DNA from: Ancylobacter tetraedralis | GTDB taxonomy: Bacteria > Pseudomonadota > Alphaproteobacteria > Rhizobiales > Xanthobacteraceae | DNA: 64,000 nt | NCBI RefSeq assembly: GCF_014195655.1 | Contig: NZ_JACICD010000014.1 | Span: 1-64,000 of the forward strand | Direction: 5' to 3' | Shown here: piece after piece, positions 45,562-54,807 of the stretch | Position numbering within the stretch: the first letter of the stretch is position 1 | How the letters are laid out: each line of letters starts with the position of its first letter | Notes under the pieces: model-generated | The model's input: only the letters and a program-made list of their open reading frames with translations | The model's database searches: none | Told to the model about the DNA's origin: nothing | Program-made: the position numbers and the translations under genes

Positions 45562-47136
45562 ATGACGATGTCGACACGACCTCACAGTCTGACTCTGTCG
45601 CGCCGGTCGATCCTTCAGGGAGCGGCGGCCGCGAGCGGGAGCCTTCTGCTTTCGGGCCTCCAGCCTGCCCGTGCCGCGACACCGGCTCGCGGGGGCCAGG
45701 CACTGATCGCGTTCCAGTCGGCCGGGCCGGCGGACACGCTGGATCCCGTACGTCAAACAAGCGACATCGACGTCAATCGCGCCACCCAGATTTACGACAC
45801 GCTGACCCGGCTCGATCCGGCGCGTCGCCCACAGCCGCTCCTGGCCGAGGCATTCGAGCCCGGCAAGCCGGATGCGACCGAATGGATTTTTCGGCTGCGC
45901 AAGGGCGCGACGTTTCATAACGGCAAGACCGTGGATGCCGACGACGTCGCCTATAGCCTGAAGCGCCATGTCGGGCCGGACTCCCCGTCGGCGATCAAGA
46001 GTGCGATGGCTCAGATCGCCGAGATCCGGCCCGAAGGCGAAAGCGGCGTCCGCATCATCCTGTCCGCGCCGAACGCTGAGTTTCCGGCCTTGCTCTGCGA
46101 TCCGCGCGCGGCGATCGTCCCGGCCGGCCAGGTCGACTTCCTGAAGCCGATCGGCTCGGGCCCGTTCAAGGTGGAGGAGTTCCGCCCGGGGGAGCGCGCC
46201 CGGTTCGTGCGATTTGCCGATTATTGGGCGGCTGACCATATCCATCTCGATGCGATCGAGACATTCTCCATTCCCGATCCGTTGTCGCGCCTCAACGCGC
46301 TGCTTGCCGGCGAGATTCACTTCGCCGTTGGCATCGACATCAAATCGCTGGCACTACTCGAGAAATCACCTGTGGCGAAGCCGGTTCTGGCCCGTAGCGG
46401 CCAAGTCGTCGACATAGCGATGATGATCGACCACGCGCCGTTCGATAACGTCGATTTCCGCACCGCGCTTAAGCTGCTGCAGGATCGGCAGAAGGTCGTC
46501 GACACCGTCTACAAGGGTTATGCACAGATCGGTAACGACCACGAGGTCGCGCCCAACGACCCAGTTTATTGCGCTGACATTCCCGTGCGCGCCTATGATC
46601 CCGACAAAGCCCGATTCCACTTGCAGAAAGCCGGGCTGACGAATGTCGAGCTCGACCTCTACACTTCCACCGGTTCGGGCCCCGGCGCGGTCGAGCAGGC
46701 GCTCCTGCTGCAGCAGACGGCGAGGCCCGCCGGCGTCAAGCTCAACATCAAGCAGGTCCCGGCCGACGGGTACTGGAAGTCGACCTGGATGAAGCATCCG
46801 CTATTCTCATCGCAATGGAACGTGCGGCCGAACTCCGACACGCTCTGGAGCACGCTTCACCACAGCGGCTCATCTTCCAATGAGACCCAGTTCAAGAGCG
46901 AGCGGCTCGACAACCTGCTGGCGACGGCGCGCGCAGAACTCGATGAGACCAAGCGGCGTGGGCATTGGTGCGACCTCCAGCGCCTGGTCCACGAAGAAGG
47001 CGGCAACCTCGTTTCGGCCTTTCCGGACTATCTGCATGCCCGCGCCACGGCACTGATCGGTGAAATCCTCTCGCACCCCATGGGCAATCGTGGCGGCTTC
47101 CTGAGCGGCTTCGACCTCTGGCTCGGCAAGGCGTAG
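45562..47136 (+). CDS. ABC transporter substrate-binding protein (Dpp/Opp type, Tat-exported)
   Basis: 524 residues. A twin-arginine signal (LSRRSILQGAAAASGSLLLSG to PARA) precedes a family 5 solute-binding protein (TQIYDTLTRLDP, WIFRLRKGATFHNGK, DDVAYSLKRHV). Such proteins bind peptides or small organic ligands. In this operon the ligand may be a phosphonate or a phosphonopeptide. It is followed by two permeases and a fused ATPase. Confidence 0.85.
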   Translation: MTMSTRPHSLTLSRRSILQGAAAASGSLLLSGLQPARAATPARGGQALIAFQSAGPADTLDPVRQTSDIDVNRATQIYDTLTRLDPARRPQPLLAEAFEPGKPDATEWIFRLRKGATFHNGKTVDADDVAYSLKRHVGPDSPSAIKSAMAQIAEIRPEGESGVRIILSAPNAEFPALLCDPRAAIVPAGQVDFLKPIGSGPFKVEEFRPGERARFVRFADYWAADHIHLDAIETFSIPDPLSRLNALLAGEIHFAVGIDIKSLALLEKSPVAKPVLARSGQVVDIAMMIDHAPFDNVDFRTALKLLQDRQKVVDTVYKGYAQIGNDHEVAPNDPVYCADIPVRAYDPDKARFHLQKAGLTNVELDLYTSTGSGPGAVEQALLLQQTARPAGVKLNIKQVPADGYWKSTWMKHPLFSSQWNVRPNSDTLWSTLHHSGSSSNETQFKSERLDNLLATARAELDETKRRGHWCDLQRLVHEEGGNLVSAFPDYLHARATALIGEILSHPMGNRGGFLSGFDLWLGKA

Positions 47137-47170
47137 TCTGTTGGCCCTAATTAACTGAGGATACCACGCG

Positions 47171-48130
47171 ATGTGGCTCCGCATTTTCACGCGTGTGGCG
47201 AGCGCCTTCGCCACCCTCGCGATCGTGTCCTTGCTGATCTTCTCCAGTACGCAGCTTCTGCCCGGCGACGCCGCCGAGGCGCTGCTCGGTCAGCAGGCCA
47301 CGCCCGAAAGCCTTGCCGCCTTGCGTGCGCAGATGGGGCTCGATCAGCCTGCCGCGTTAAGATACCTGCATTGGATTGAGGGTCTTTCGCGGGGCGATCT
47401 CGGCACGTCGATCGGAAGTGGCGTTCCCGTTGCCAGCCTAATCAGGGAACCGTTCCTCAACTCGTTGAAACTTGCAGCACTCGCGGCCTTTATCAGCATT
47501 CCGCTCGCGCTCAGCCTCGGCCTGCTGAGTGTCCTGCGCCTCGGCTCGATCTGGGATCGCGGCATCAATCTCGGCGCCCTTTGCGCCGTTTCCGTCCCCG
47601 AGTTCTTCGTGGCCGTCCTGCTCACCTATCTTTTCGCCGTCCAGCTCGGCTGGCTCCCGGCGACGGCGACGATCCGCCCGTCTCAATCCATTGAGCAGCA
47701 GCTACGCGCTCTCATTCTGCCGACTGCCGTGCTCACCTTGGTCGTCACTGCCCATATGGCGCGCATGACGCGTAGCGCCGTCCTGAACGTGCTGACATTG
47801 CCCTATATCGAAACGGCATTGCTCAAGGGCGTCAGGCGCCGCGAAATCATCCTGCGGCACGCCTTGCCGAACGTCGTGGCGCCGATCGTCAGCGTGATCG
47901 CGGTCGTCATCGCCTATCTCGTCGCCGGCGTCGTCGTCGTCGAGGTCGCCTTCGCCTATCCCGGGCTCGGCCGTCTCATGGTCGACAGCGTCGCGATCCG
48001 CGATCTCCCCCTTATCCAAGCATGCGGATTGATCTTCTGTGCTGTCTACCTGCTGGTCAATCTGTTGGCGGACATCGTCACCACCGTGACGAATCCGAGG
48101 CTGCGTAGCGCCGGTCGAGGCCAATCATGA
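47171..48130 (+). CDS. ABC transporter permease (DppB-like)
   Basis: 319 residues with about six membrane helices and the permease EAA loop (ALLKGVRRREIILRHALPN). The N-terminus (MWLRIFTRVASAFATLAIVSLLIF) is typical of the first permease of Dpp/Opp systems. It overlaps the second permease by 4 bases and serves the phosphonate-module importer. Confidence 0.88.
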   Translation: MWLRIFTRVASAFATLAIVSLLIFSSTQLLPGDAAEALLGQQATPESLAALRAQMGLDQPAALRYLHWIEGLSRGDLGTSIGSGVPVASLIREPFLNSLKLAALAAFISIPLALSLGLLSVLRLGSIWDRGINLGALCAVSVPEFFVAVLLTYLFAVQLGWLPATATIRPSQSIEQQLRALILPTAVLTLVVTAHMARMTRSAVLNVLTLPYIETALLKGVRRREIILRHALPNVVAPIVSVIAVVIAYLVAGVVVVEVAFAYPGLGRLMVDSVAIRDLPLIQACGLIFCAVYLLVNLLADIVTTVTNPRLRSAGRGQS

Positions 48131-48996
48131 GCATGCTTTCTCCACCCGCGACGGCTGCCGCGCGGGCGCGTCCAGGCACGACCGTCCGCAACGCCGCCCT
48201 CGGCATTCTCGCATTCTGGCTTGTGATCGCCGTGATCGGACCCTCGATCTCACCCCATCCGCCCGACGCCCTGCTGTCGTCGGAGAGTTTTGCGAGAGTA
48301 GAGGGAGCCGGCTTCCTGGGGACAGACTATCTGGGACGTGATCTGCTGTCGCGGCTGCTCAACGGGGCGCGCACGACGCTCGGCCTCGCGCTGGTCGCCA
48401 GCGTCGCCGCGTTCGTCGTCGGGATTGCTTTCGGTTTTCTTGCCGGGCTCACGGGCGCAGGGCGGCCGGTCGACGTGATCCTCAGCCGCATCGTCGACGT
48501 GCTGATGTCATTTCCCGCTCTCATTCTCGCCCTCGTCGTACTCGGTACGATCGGAACGTCGACCACGGCCGTGGTCTCGATCGTCGCGGTCGTCGAGGCG
48601 ACGCGCGTCTTCAGGCTGTCGCGGGCGCTTTGCATCGATCTGGGCGTGGTGGATTTCGTCCAGGTCGCCCGCGCCCGCGGCGAGGGTCTGTATTGGCTAG
48701 CGACGCGTGAAATTCTGCCGAACTGCTCGGTGCCGCTCATGGCGGAATTCGGACTGCGCTACACCTATTCAATCCTGATGATCTCCTCGCTCTCCTTTCT
48801 CGGCCTTGGCGTCCAGCCGCCCGAAGCGGATTGGGGTGTGATGGTGCATGAGAACATCCAGGGGCTGCTGTACGGGTCTCCGGCCGCACTCGTTCCGGCC
48901 GCGTGCATTGCCTCCGTCACGATCGCTCTCAATCTTCTCGTCGACCATCTGATTCACCAGGCGAACATCCGTCTGCCGCGGGAGATCGCCCGATGA
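48127..48996 (+). CDS. ABC transporter permease (DppC-like)
   Basis: 289 residues. It has the DppC pattern: FLGTDYLGRDLLSRLLNGARTTL near residue 60, several membrane helices and the EAA loop (ARARGEGLYWLATREILPN). It pairs with the preceding permease. Its stop overlaps the start of the ATPase gene (ATGA). Confidence 0.88.
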   Translation: MSMLSPPATAAARARPGTTVRNAALGILAFWLVIAVIGPSISPHPPDALLSSESFARVEGAGFLGTDYLGRDLLSRLLNGARTTLGLALVASVAAFVVGIAFGFLAGLTGAGRPVDVILSRIVDVLMSFPALILALVVLGTIGTSTTAVVSIVAVVEATRVFRLSRALCIDLGVVDFVQVARARGEGLYWLATREILPNCSVPLMAEFGLRYTYSILMISSLSFLGLGVQPPEADWGVMVHENIQGLLYGSPAALVPAACIASVTIALNLLVDHLIHQANIRLPREIAR

Positions 48997-50618
48997 GCCC
49001 GATCCTGTCGATGCGAAGCCTGACGGTCCACACGGACTCTTTGGACGGCAGCGTTCCGAAACAGATCCTTCACGGCGTCGACTTCGATCTCGCGCCGGGC
49101 GAGATCCTGGGGGTGATCGGCGAATCCGGATCGGGGAAATCCACTGTCGGCCTAGCGGGCCTGGGTTATACCCGCCCCGGCATGCACATCTCCGGCGGCA
49201 GCATCAGGTTTCGCGACACCGACTTGCTCGGGCTCAGACCTGAGGCACTGCGCCGGCTGCGCGGAGCCGAGATCGCCTATGTGCCGCAAAGTGCCGCCGC
49301 GGCCTTCAATCCCAATCTGCGCATCGGCGATCAGGTCGTCGAGGTGCAGCGCGTCCACCGGCTCGCCGACGCCGGATCCGCCCGGCTGGCGGCGATGGAG
49401 ACTTATCGCGAACTCGGGCTTCCCCAGCCCGAGACCATAGGTCGCCGCTATCCGCACGCGGTCAGTGGCGGCCAACTTCAGCGCCTCGCGGCCGCGATGG
49501 CCTTCGCGGCCGGCCCGAAGCTCGTGGTCTTTGACGAGCCGACGACGGCTCTCGACGTCACGACGCAGATCGGGGTTCTGCGGGCATTCCGTGACGTGCT
49601 GCGCGCACATCGCGCTGCGGCCCTATACATCTCGCACGATCTCGCCGTTGTGGCCCAGCTGGCCGACCGTGTCATGGTGATGGACAAGGGGAGCGTCGTC
49701 GAAATCGGCCCGGCGGAGGAGCTTCTTTCCAGTCCACGGCATCCGACGACGCGCGCGCTACTCGACAGCGCAGCAGGACAACAAGGTTCGCTCGCATCCA
49801 CAGGGCGCGTTGCCGAGGTGCGTGCACCGCTGCTGCAGATTCGTCGCGTTTCCGCCACCTATGGTAGCCTACTTGCGCTTCGGGACGTCGATCTGGAGCT
49901 CGGAAAAGGCGAAATCGTCGCCGTGGTCGGGGAATCGGGCAGCGGCAAGAGCACCTTGTCCAAAGTCGCGGCCGGCTTGGTGAGGCCGCTGACGGGCGAC
50001 ATCATGCTGCACGGCCGCCGCCTCGCTGAGACCATCGCGGGCCGCAGCCGCGACGATCTCAGACGAATTCAGATCGTGTTTCAGTCGGCGGATACGGCGC
50101 TCAACCCCCGGCAAAGGGTCGGAGATATTCTGAAGCGGCCGCTTGATTTCTATGGCATCCCGACGGCGGGACTGCCCGAGAGCAGGATCGCAGAGCTGCT
50201 ATCTCTTGTCAGCCTGCCGGCCGATCTCGCCTTGCGCCGCTCGCCCGAACTCTCCGGCGGCCAGAAGCAGCGCCTCAATCTGGCCCGCGCGCTTGCCGCC
50301 CAACCGGAGCTGGTGATCTGCGACGAGGTCACATCGGCGCTCGACGTCGTCACGCGTGGGGAGATCGTCGCGATGCTGCGAGATCTGCGGGATCGATGCG
50401 GAACGGCCTTCCTATTCATCACTCACGACCTCGCCACCGCGGGCTCCCTGGCAGACCGGATCGTCGTCATGAAGGACGGTGCCATCGTCGAAGTGGGGCC
50501 ATCGGACAGCATAATGAGCCAGCCGACCGAACCCTATACGAAACGTCTCCTCGCAAGCGTTCCAGCTGCGAGAAGGGGCTGGCTCGACGAAGCGTTGGCC
50601 TCGATGGCGACGGTGTGA
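48993..50618 (+). CDS. Fused ABC transporter ATPase (DppD-DppF-like)
   Basis: 541 residues from ATG 48993. Two complete nucleotide-binding domains are fused: Walker A GESGSGKST at 43-51 and again in the second half, signatures VSGGQLQR and LSGGQKQR, Walker B VFDEPTTALD and ICDEVTSALD. This is the fused form of the DppD/DppF pair and powers the importer. A longer upstream reading is antisense to the permease end and rejected. Confidence 0.9.
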   Translation: MSPILSMRSLTVHTDSLDGSVPKQILHGVDFDLAPGEILGVIGESGSGKSTVGLAGLGYTRPGMHISGGSIRFRDTDLLGLRPEALRRLRGAEIAYVPQSAAAAFNPNLRIGDQVVEVQRVHRLADAGSARLAAMETYRELGLPQPETIGRRYPHAVSGGQLQRLAAAMAFAAGPKLVVFDEPTTALDVTTQIGVLRAFRDVLRAHRAAALYISHDLAVVAQLADRVMVMDKGSVVEIGPAEELLSSPRHPTTRALLDSAAGQQGSLASTGRVAEVRAPLLQIRRVSATYGSLLALRDVDLELGKGEIVAVVGESGSGKSTLSKVAAGLVRPLTGDIMLHGRRLAETIAGRSRDDLRRIQIVFQSADTALNPRQRVGDILKRPLDFYGIPTAGLPESRIAELLSLVSLPADLALRRSPELSGGQKQRLNLARALAAQPELVICDEVTSALDVVTRGEIVAMLRDLRDRCGTAFLFITHDLATAGSLADRIVVMKDGAIVEVGPSDSIMSQPTEPYTKRLLASVPAARRGWLDEALASMATV

Positions 50619-50642
50619 GCCGGAGAAAGAACTGAATCCGAG

Positions 50643-52370
50643 ATGAACGCGAGCGAGAGCGCTACCACCATTCTGATCCATCTCGCCGGTGGCGTCGCGC
50701 TGCTGATCTGGGCGGTCAGGCTGGTGCGAACGGGCGCGATGCGCGCCTTCGGCTCCCAGCTTCGTCAGGCCCTGCAGAGCTTCACGCGCAACCGCTTCGC
50801 CGCCTTCGGCAGTGGCATCGCGGTGACGATGGTGTTGCAGAGTTCGACCGCCACGACGCTGCTGGTCTCCTCCTTCGCGGGCCAGGCGCTGATCGTGCCA
50901 TGCATGGCGCTCGCCGTCCTGCTCGGCGCCAATCTCGGCACGGCACTGGCCGCCTTTGTCATCTCGCTCGATCTCGGCTGGATCTGGGGGGTCTGCGTCG
51001 CCATCGGCGTCGCTATGTATCTGTCCAGCGAGGCGATGGAGCGCTCGCGTAATATCGGGCGCGTTCTCGTCGGCATCGGCCTGATCCTGCTTTCTCTGAT
51101 CGAGCTCAACACGGCGGCTGCCCCGCTCGCCCAGTCGCAGACGTTCCGCGTCGTGCTCGGCGCGATCGGCTCTGAGCCGTTGCTCGGCATCCTCGTCGCC
51201 ATCGCCGCGACTTGGATGGTGCATTCGTCCATCGCGATCATCCTGCTGGTTTCCACCTTCGGGGCGTCCGGCCTATTCCCGCCCGCGACCGCGCTGACAC
51301 TCGTCATCGGCGCCAATCTCGGCAACGCGTTGATACCAGTGCTGGATCAGCTTGGCGCGCCTGTGGCCCAGCGCCGCGCTGCCATCGCCAATCTCGCGAC
51401 CAGGCTCGTGCTTGCGCTCGCCGTGCTGCCTTTCGTCAGGCCGCTTTCGCAAGGCCTGCTCGCGCTACCTTCGCCGAACGGGCGCCTAGCTATCGAGTTC
51501 CACGTCCTGCTTAACATCATCGGTGCGGTGGTCTTCCTGCCGTTCGTCAAGCCAATTGTGGCCTTGGTCGAGCGCCTTCTGCCGGGCCGTGAGGAGAAGG
51601 CCCAGGCCGTCGCCCCGCGCTATCTCGATATGAGAGCGCTTGATGCACCAACCACGGCGCTCGCCTGTGCCATGCGGGAAGCGCTGAGGTTGGGCGATCG
51701 CGTCGAGGCCATGCTGCGCGACACTATGACCCTGCTGGAGAAGGACGAGCTCAAGCTCTCACGCGCCATCGCCCAGGCCGACGACGGCGTCGATACGATC
51801 CACGAAGCGATCAAGCTCTACCTCGTGAAGGTCTCGCGCAACGAGCTGACTGAGGAGGACAGCCGCCGCCTGTTCGAGATAATCACGCTGATCACCAATC
51901 TCGAGCATATCGGTGACATCATCGACAAGAACCTGCGCGAGCTCGCGGAGAAGAGGATCCTCAAGCGTTATTCCTTCTCGCCTGAGGGGTTGGCCGAAAT
52001 CCGCGACTTTCACCATCGTGTCGCCGCCGCGCTGGCTCTGGCGCTGAACGTCTTCGCCACGCGCGATCTCGATCTCGCCCGCCAGCTCTTCGCCGACAAG
52101 GCGACGATGCGGGACGCCGAGCGCCGCGCCGCCGACAGTCATTTCCAGCGCCTGCGCTCGGGACGGCCGGAATCGATCGAGACCAGCGCGATCCATCTCG
52201 ACATCATCCGCGACTTGAAGCGCATCCACGGTCATATCGTCTCGATCGCTTACCCTATCCTGGAGACCGCCAACGAATTGCGCGAGAGCCGCCTGCGCGA
52301 GCGCAAGGACGCCGCCCGCGAGCGCGACGCGCCGGCGAGCCTCCTCCCAGCAGCGCAGGTCGGAGATTGA
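50643..52370 (+). CDS. Na/Pi cotransporter family protein with PhoU domain
   Basis: 575 residues. The N-terminal half has two inverted Na/Pi repeats, the first with QSSTATT (residues 66-72), the second with the degenerate HSSIAIIL. The C-terminal half is a PhoU-like helical domain (ITLITNLEHIGDIIDKNLREL). Related proteins can export phosphate. Placed last in a phosphonate-cleavage operon, it could release excess Pi freed by PhnA. Start is 24 bases after the ATPase stop. Confidence 0.82.
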   Translation: MNASESATTILIHLAGGVALLIWAVRLVRTGAMRAFGSQLRQALQSFTRNRFAAFGSGIAVTMVLQSSTATTLLVSSFAGQALIVPCMALAVLLGANLGTALAAFVISLDLGWIWGVCVAIGVAMYLSSEAMERSRNIGRVLVGIGLILLSLIELNTAAAPLAQSQTFRVVLGAIGSEPLLGILVAIAATWMVHSSIAIILLVSTFGASGLFPPATALTLVIGANLGNALIPVLDQLGAPVAQRRAAIANLATRLVLALAVLPFVRPLSQGLLALPSPNGRLAIEFHVLLNIIGAVVFLPFVKPIVALVERLLPGREEKAQAVAPRYLDMRALDAPTTALACAMREALRLGDRVEAMLRDTMTLLEKDELKLSRAIAQADDGVDTIHEAIKLYLVKVSRNELTEEDSRRLFEIITLITNLEHIGDIIDKNLRELAEKRILKRYSFSPEGLAEIRDFHHRVAAALALALNVFATRDLDLARQLFADKATMRDAERRAADSHFQRLRSGRPESIETSAIHLDIIRDLKRIHGHIVSIAYPILETANELRESRLRERKDAARERDAPASLLPAAQVGD

Positions 52371-52609
52371 GCGCAGACAAAGTTAAGATAATCGTGCGCC
52401 CGGCTCCAGCTCGAACCCTTCTTCACGACGAACCGCCGCCGCGATCGCCGGCTACGGCATAACCTCGACCAGCATGTGGGCCTGCCGGCGTGCGTTGGAG
52501 GAAGGAGCGCTTGTTCGACTTTCAAAGACTGGACCATGGCCGGCATCCCGGTGCACGCCTATTTCCCCATGGGCCGCGCGACACGGACTACGGCGCTCCC
52601 TGGTCTGCG

Positions 52610-53899
52610 TCACCGGACGCCGTACGACTGGAGCGCGCCCCGTCGAGAAGGACGCGCGGCCGCCGCCTTGCCGTCAAGGATGTCGGCCATCTCGTCCGCG
52701 ACGCGGTCGGCCGCGAGCCGCAACGCCTCGTCGATATGGATATAGCGCTGCGTCACGCCGCGCGACGCGTGGCCGAGAAGCGCCGCGATCGTCAGTTCGG
52801 AAAAGCCGAGGTCGCCGGCGACGCTCGCGAAGGTGTGGCGCAAGGTATGCGGGGTGACGTCCTCCAGTCGCGCCGTTGCACAGACGCGATCGAGCACGCG
52901 TACGATCCCGACGAAATGCCCTTCACCCCAATCGGCCGGGAAGAAGAAGCGCGATCCGGCCTGTGGCTGAGCCAGCAGCAAGTCGACGGCGGCGCGGCCG
53001 ATGACCCGTGTCTGCGCGCCGCTCTTCGTGTCGGGAAATCGGATCGAGCCTTCCTCGTCATGGAGCCAGGCACGCTCCAAAGCGAGCCCCTCCATACGGC
53101 GCAGCCCCGTCATCAGAAAGAAGCGGATCGCCGCAAGGCCGGTCGGGTGCTCGCCGTCCTGCTCCGCAATCCGAATCGCCTTGCCGAGCTTCTCGATCTC
53201 GGCGCGGCTCAGCCGGCGTTCGCGTGGCGTACTAGCGAGGCGACGGACACCCTTTGCCGGGTTGCTCGTGATTTTCCCCAGCCGCACCGCGTGCTCAAAA
53301 ATGGAGTGCAGGGTCGACATGGTGCGTGCAGCGACCCCTTCGCCGCCTGTGGTGGCACCGCCGCGGCTACCGACGCGCGCTTTGGACGTCTTACCGGCCG
53401 CGATATCGGCCTGGGCACCTTCGATGTCGCCCAACTTAAGTGTGTCTATGATCCGTTTGCCGAGCAGCGGCTTGATATGCGCATCAATTCGGCTGCGATC
53501 CATGGCAAGCGTCGACGCCTTGATAGGCCGGCGTCGCCTGCCAAGAATTCGTCCGGCCTCCGCCTCGCCCAGATACCAGTCGCAGACCGCACCGACGGTT
53601 AGATCGTCCGTTCGCGTGGCGGCCTCCTCCGGATCGCATCCCTTTGCGACCGAAATCAGGATGTCTCTTGCCGCGTCCCGCGCCTGCTCCACGGTCATGA
53701 GACCATACCGCCCGATGACCCTGCGGCGATGGCGTCCTTCCGGCGTTCGGTACTGCACGATGAAACTCTTGAGGCCCGCTGCGCTGACCCGCACGCCGAA
53801 GCCGCGCAACTCGCCATCCCAGAGGAACTGCTCAGAACCTTCGACCCCAACCTTGGAAGGTTTCAGAGCGTCCAAACGGCGCTTCGTGAGCTTTTCCAT
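52610..53899 (-). CDS. int: Tyrosine integrase of the ICE (DUF4102/P4 type)
   Basis: 429 residues. N-terminal DUF4102 domain (KLTKRRLDAL, LWDGELRGFGVRV) and a catalytic domain with Arg267 (TGLRRMEG), His351/Arg354 (PHTLRHTF), His377 (LLGHAS) and Tyr386 (RYIHID). All catalytic residues are intact. It reads away from the attachment site 200 bases to its right. P4-type integrases commonly use tRNA 3' ends, here tRNA-Gly. Stretch 52371-52609 upstream of its stop holds nothing recognisable. Confidence 0.9.
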   Translation of the reverse strand: MEKLTKRRLDALKPSKVGVEGSEQFLWDGELRGFGVRVSAAGLKSFIVQYRTPEGRHRRRVIGRYGLMTVEQARDAARDILISVAKGCDPEEAATRTDDLTVGAVCDWYLGEAEAGRILGRRRRPIKASTLAMDRSRIDAHIKPLLGKRIIDTLKLGDIEGAQADIAAGKTSKARVGSRGGATTGGEGVAARTMSTLHSIFEHAVRLGKITSNPAKGVRRLASTPRERRLSRAEIEKLGKAIRIAEQDGEHPTGLAAIRFFLMTGLRRMEGLALERAWLHDEEGSIRFPDTKSGAQTRVIGRAAVDLLLAQPQAGSRFFFPADWGEGHFVGIVRVLDRVCATARLEDVTPHTLRHTFASVAGDLGFSELTIAALLGHASRGVTQRYIHIDEALRLAADRVADEMADILDGKAAAARPSRRGALQSYGVR

Positions 53900-54103
53900 T
53901 TCATTCCAACCACTTATAGGAAATCTGCTTCCATTTTTCCCATTTTAACGCTTCCGGAAGCCGAATGGAAGCATCCGAAATCAAATCGTGGCGTCTGGGC
54001 GGCGACGATCGGCGGAGTGAATATGAACTAATTGTCTGATTTACAGTGATTTTTACAATTGCGGCGAAGGGTCGGATATCGTAGCGAATGGCTCTCGGGC
54101 ACG

Positions 54104-54148
54104 TTGCCAAGGTTGGGGTCGTGGGTTCGAATCCCATCGCCCGCTCCA
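54104..54148 (+). other. ICE attachment site: tRNA-Gly 3' fragment (attR)
   Basis: The 45 bases from TTGCCAAGG to CGCTCCA form the anticodon loop with GCC, the variable region, a complete T-arm (GTGGG TTCGAAT CCCAT), the 3' acceptor strand CGCCCGC, the discriminator T and an encoded CCA. The sequence upstream does not supply the D-arm or the 5' acceptor strand GCGGGCG, and the base under the anticodon stem mispairs. So this is a duplicated 3' fragment, not a working tRNA. Confidence 0.75.
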
Positions 54149-54180
54149 AATTTTCCCAATAAAATCGGATAGTTAGCAAG

Positions 54181-54200
54181 CGCCCTTCGGGGCGTTTTCT
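54181..54200 (+). terminator. Rho-independent terminator after the tRNA-Gly fragment
   Basis: CGCCC-TTCG-GGGCG followed by TTTT, a UUCG-tetraloop hairpin with a T-run. It lies 33 bases after the tRNA CCA and is probably the original tRNA terminator, which places chromosomal sequence on this side. Confidence 0.75.
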
Positions 54201-54429
54201 GTTTCCAAAGCTCCACGCTGCGGGCGTTCGAAGCAGAACGGACGCATCCGCGCGGAAAGTCGCCGGATAGCATGGCGACCGCGCCGCACCTTCGCCTCTG
54301 CGAGGCGCGATGCAGATCGAAAACCCCGGAAAATGGCCTCGGCGTCACCTGCCCTGCAGTCCAGGATGCCGGGCGCTCTCAGGCATCGATTCGTCTGGAT
54401 CTGTGACCCATCCGAGATCCGGCGCTCAG

Positions 54430-54695
54430 CCAGGCGGATCGCGCAGCGACTTTCTGCGAAACCGGGGCTTCTCCAAGACCGAGACGGCCAGGATCATCGA
54501 CAACGTGCGGGTCGAGGAAGGGCGCAAGCCCGAGAGCATTTTCGACTTCGTGCAGGGCATCACCGCCGTCGCGCGACAAGCCCCACCAGGATGCGCGGCT
54601 CGATCGGGCCGCCTGATTTCTGGAATGCGGGAGGAGATCGTGGAGGATGTTGGGGGAGCGGAGAAGGACGGAGACAGCCAGAGTGGACCCCAAAG
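54430..54695 (+). pseudogene. Decayed DUF932-like C-terminus joined to a copG-like tail
   Basis: One frame reads SDFLRNRGFSKTETARIID and FDFVQGITAVAR; a shift gives HQDARLDRAA, a stop, then FLEC. This is the C-terminal pattern of DUF932 proteins found on mobile elements. Next, REEIVEDVGGAEKDGD closely follows the copG end at 660-728 (REIAEDV-type); the DNA over about 41 bases matches at about 33. Both genes are broken. The debris lies outside the present element and suggests an earlier related element at the same tRNA. The rest of 54201-54807 is otherwise featureless. Confidence 0.55.
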
Positions 54696-54807
54696 CGGAA
54701 ACCTGGAAGCTCCGCCTCCTGAAGCATTGCGCGTCACCCTGGCTTGTCGCCGAGTGAGCGACGTGACCTATTCTGCTGGACACGAAAGCGGACCGCCCTG
54801 GTGCCTC

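Larger units (their letters stand above)
1..54148. mobile_element. Integrative and conjugative element, right-hand part (left end outside window)
   Basis: The span joins a traG-copG-trb conjugation module, a tyrosine integrase and a tRNA-Gly 3' fragment at the extreme right. The tRNA fragment lacks its 5' half and is followed by a terminator, which is what remains on the far side of an element inserted at a tRNA 3' end. The intact tRNA copy should therefore lie left of the window. Cargo sits in two places: between copG and trbB (defence genes) and between the end of the trb operon and the integrase (microcompartment and phosphonate genes). The extent is inferred; the left attachment site is not visible. 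Confidence 0.75.

Noticed and set aside
54070-54148. Complete tRNA-Gly gene
   Set aside because: D-arm and 5' acceptor strand are missing and the anticodon stem mispairs; only the 3' part is present.
53901-54348. Two minus-strand frames with GFEPTTPTLA- and GDGIRTHDPNLG-type peptides
   Set aside because: These well-known spurious peptides arise from reading the reverse of a tRNA 3' end, which is what lies here.
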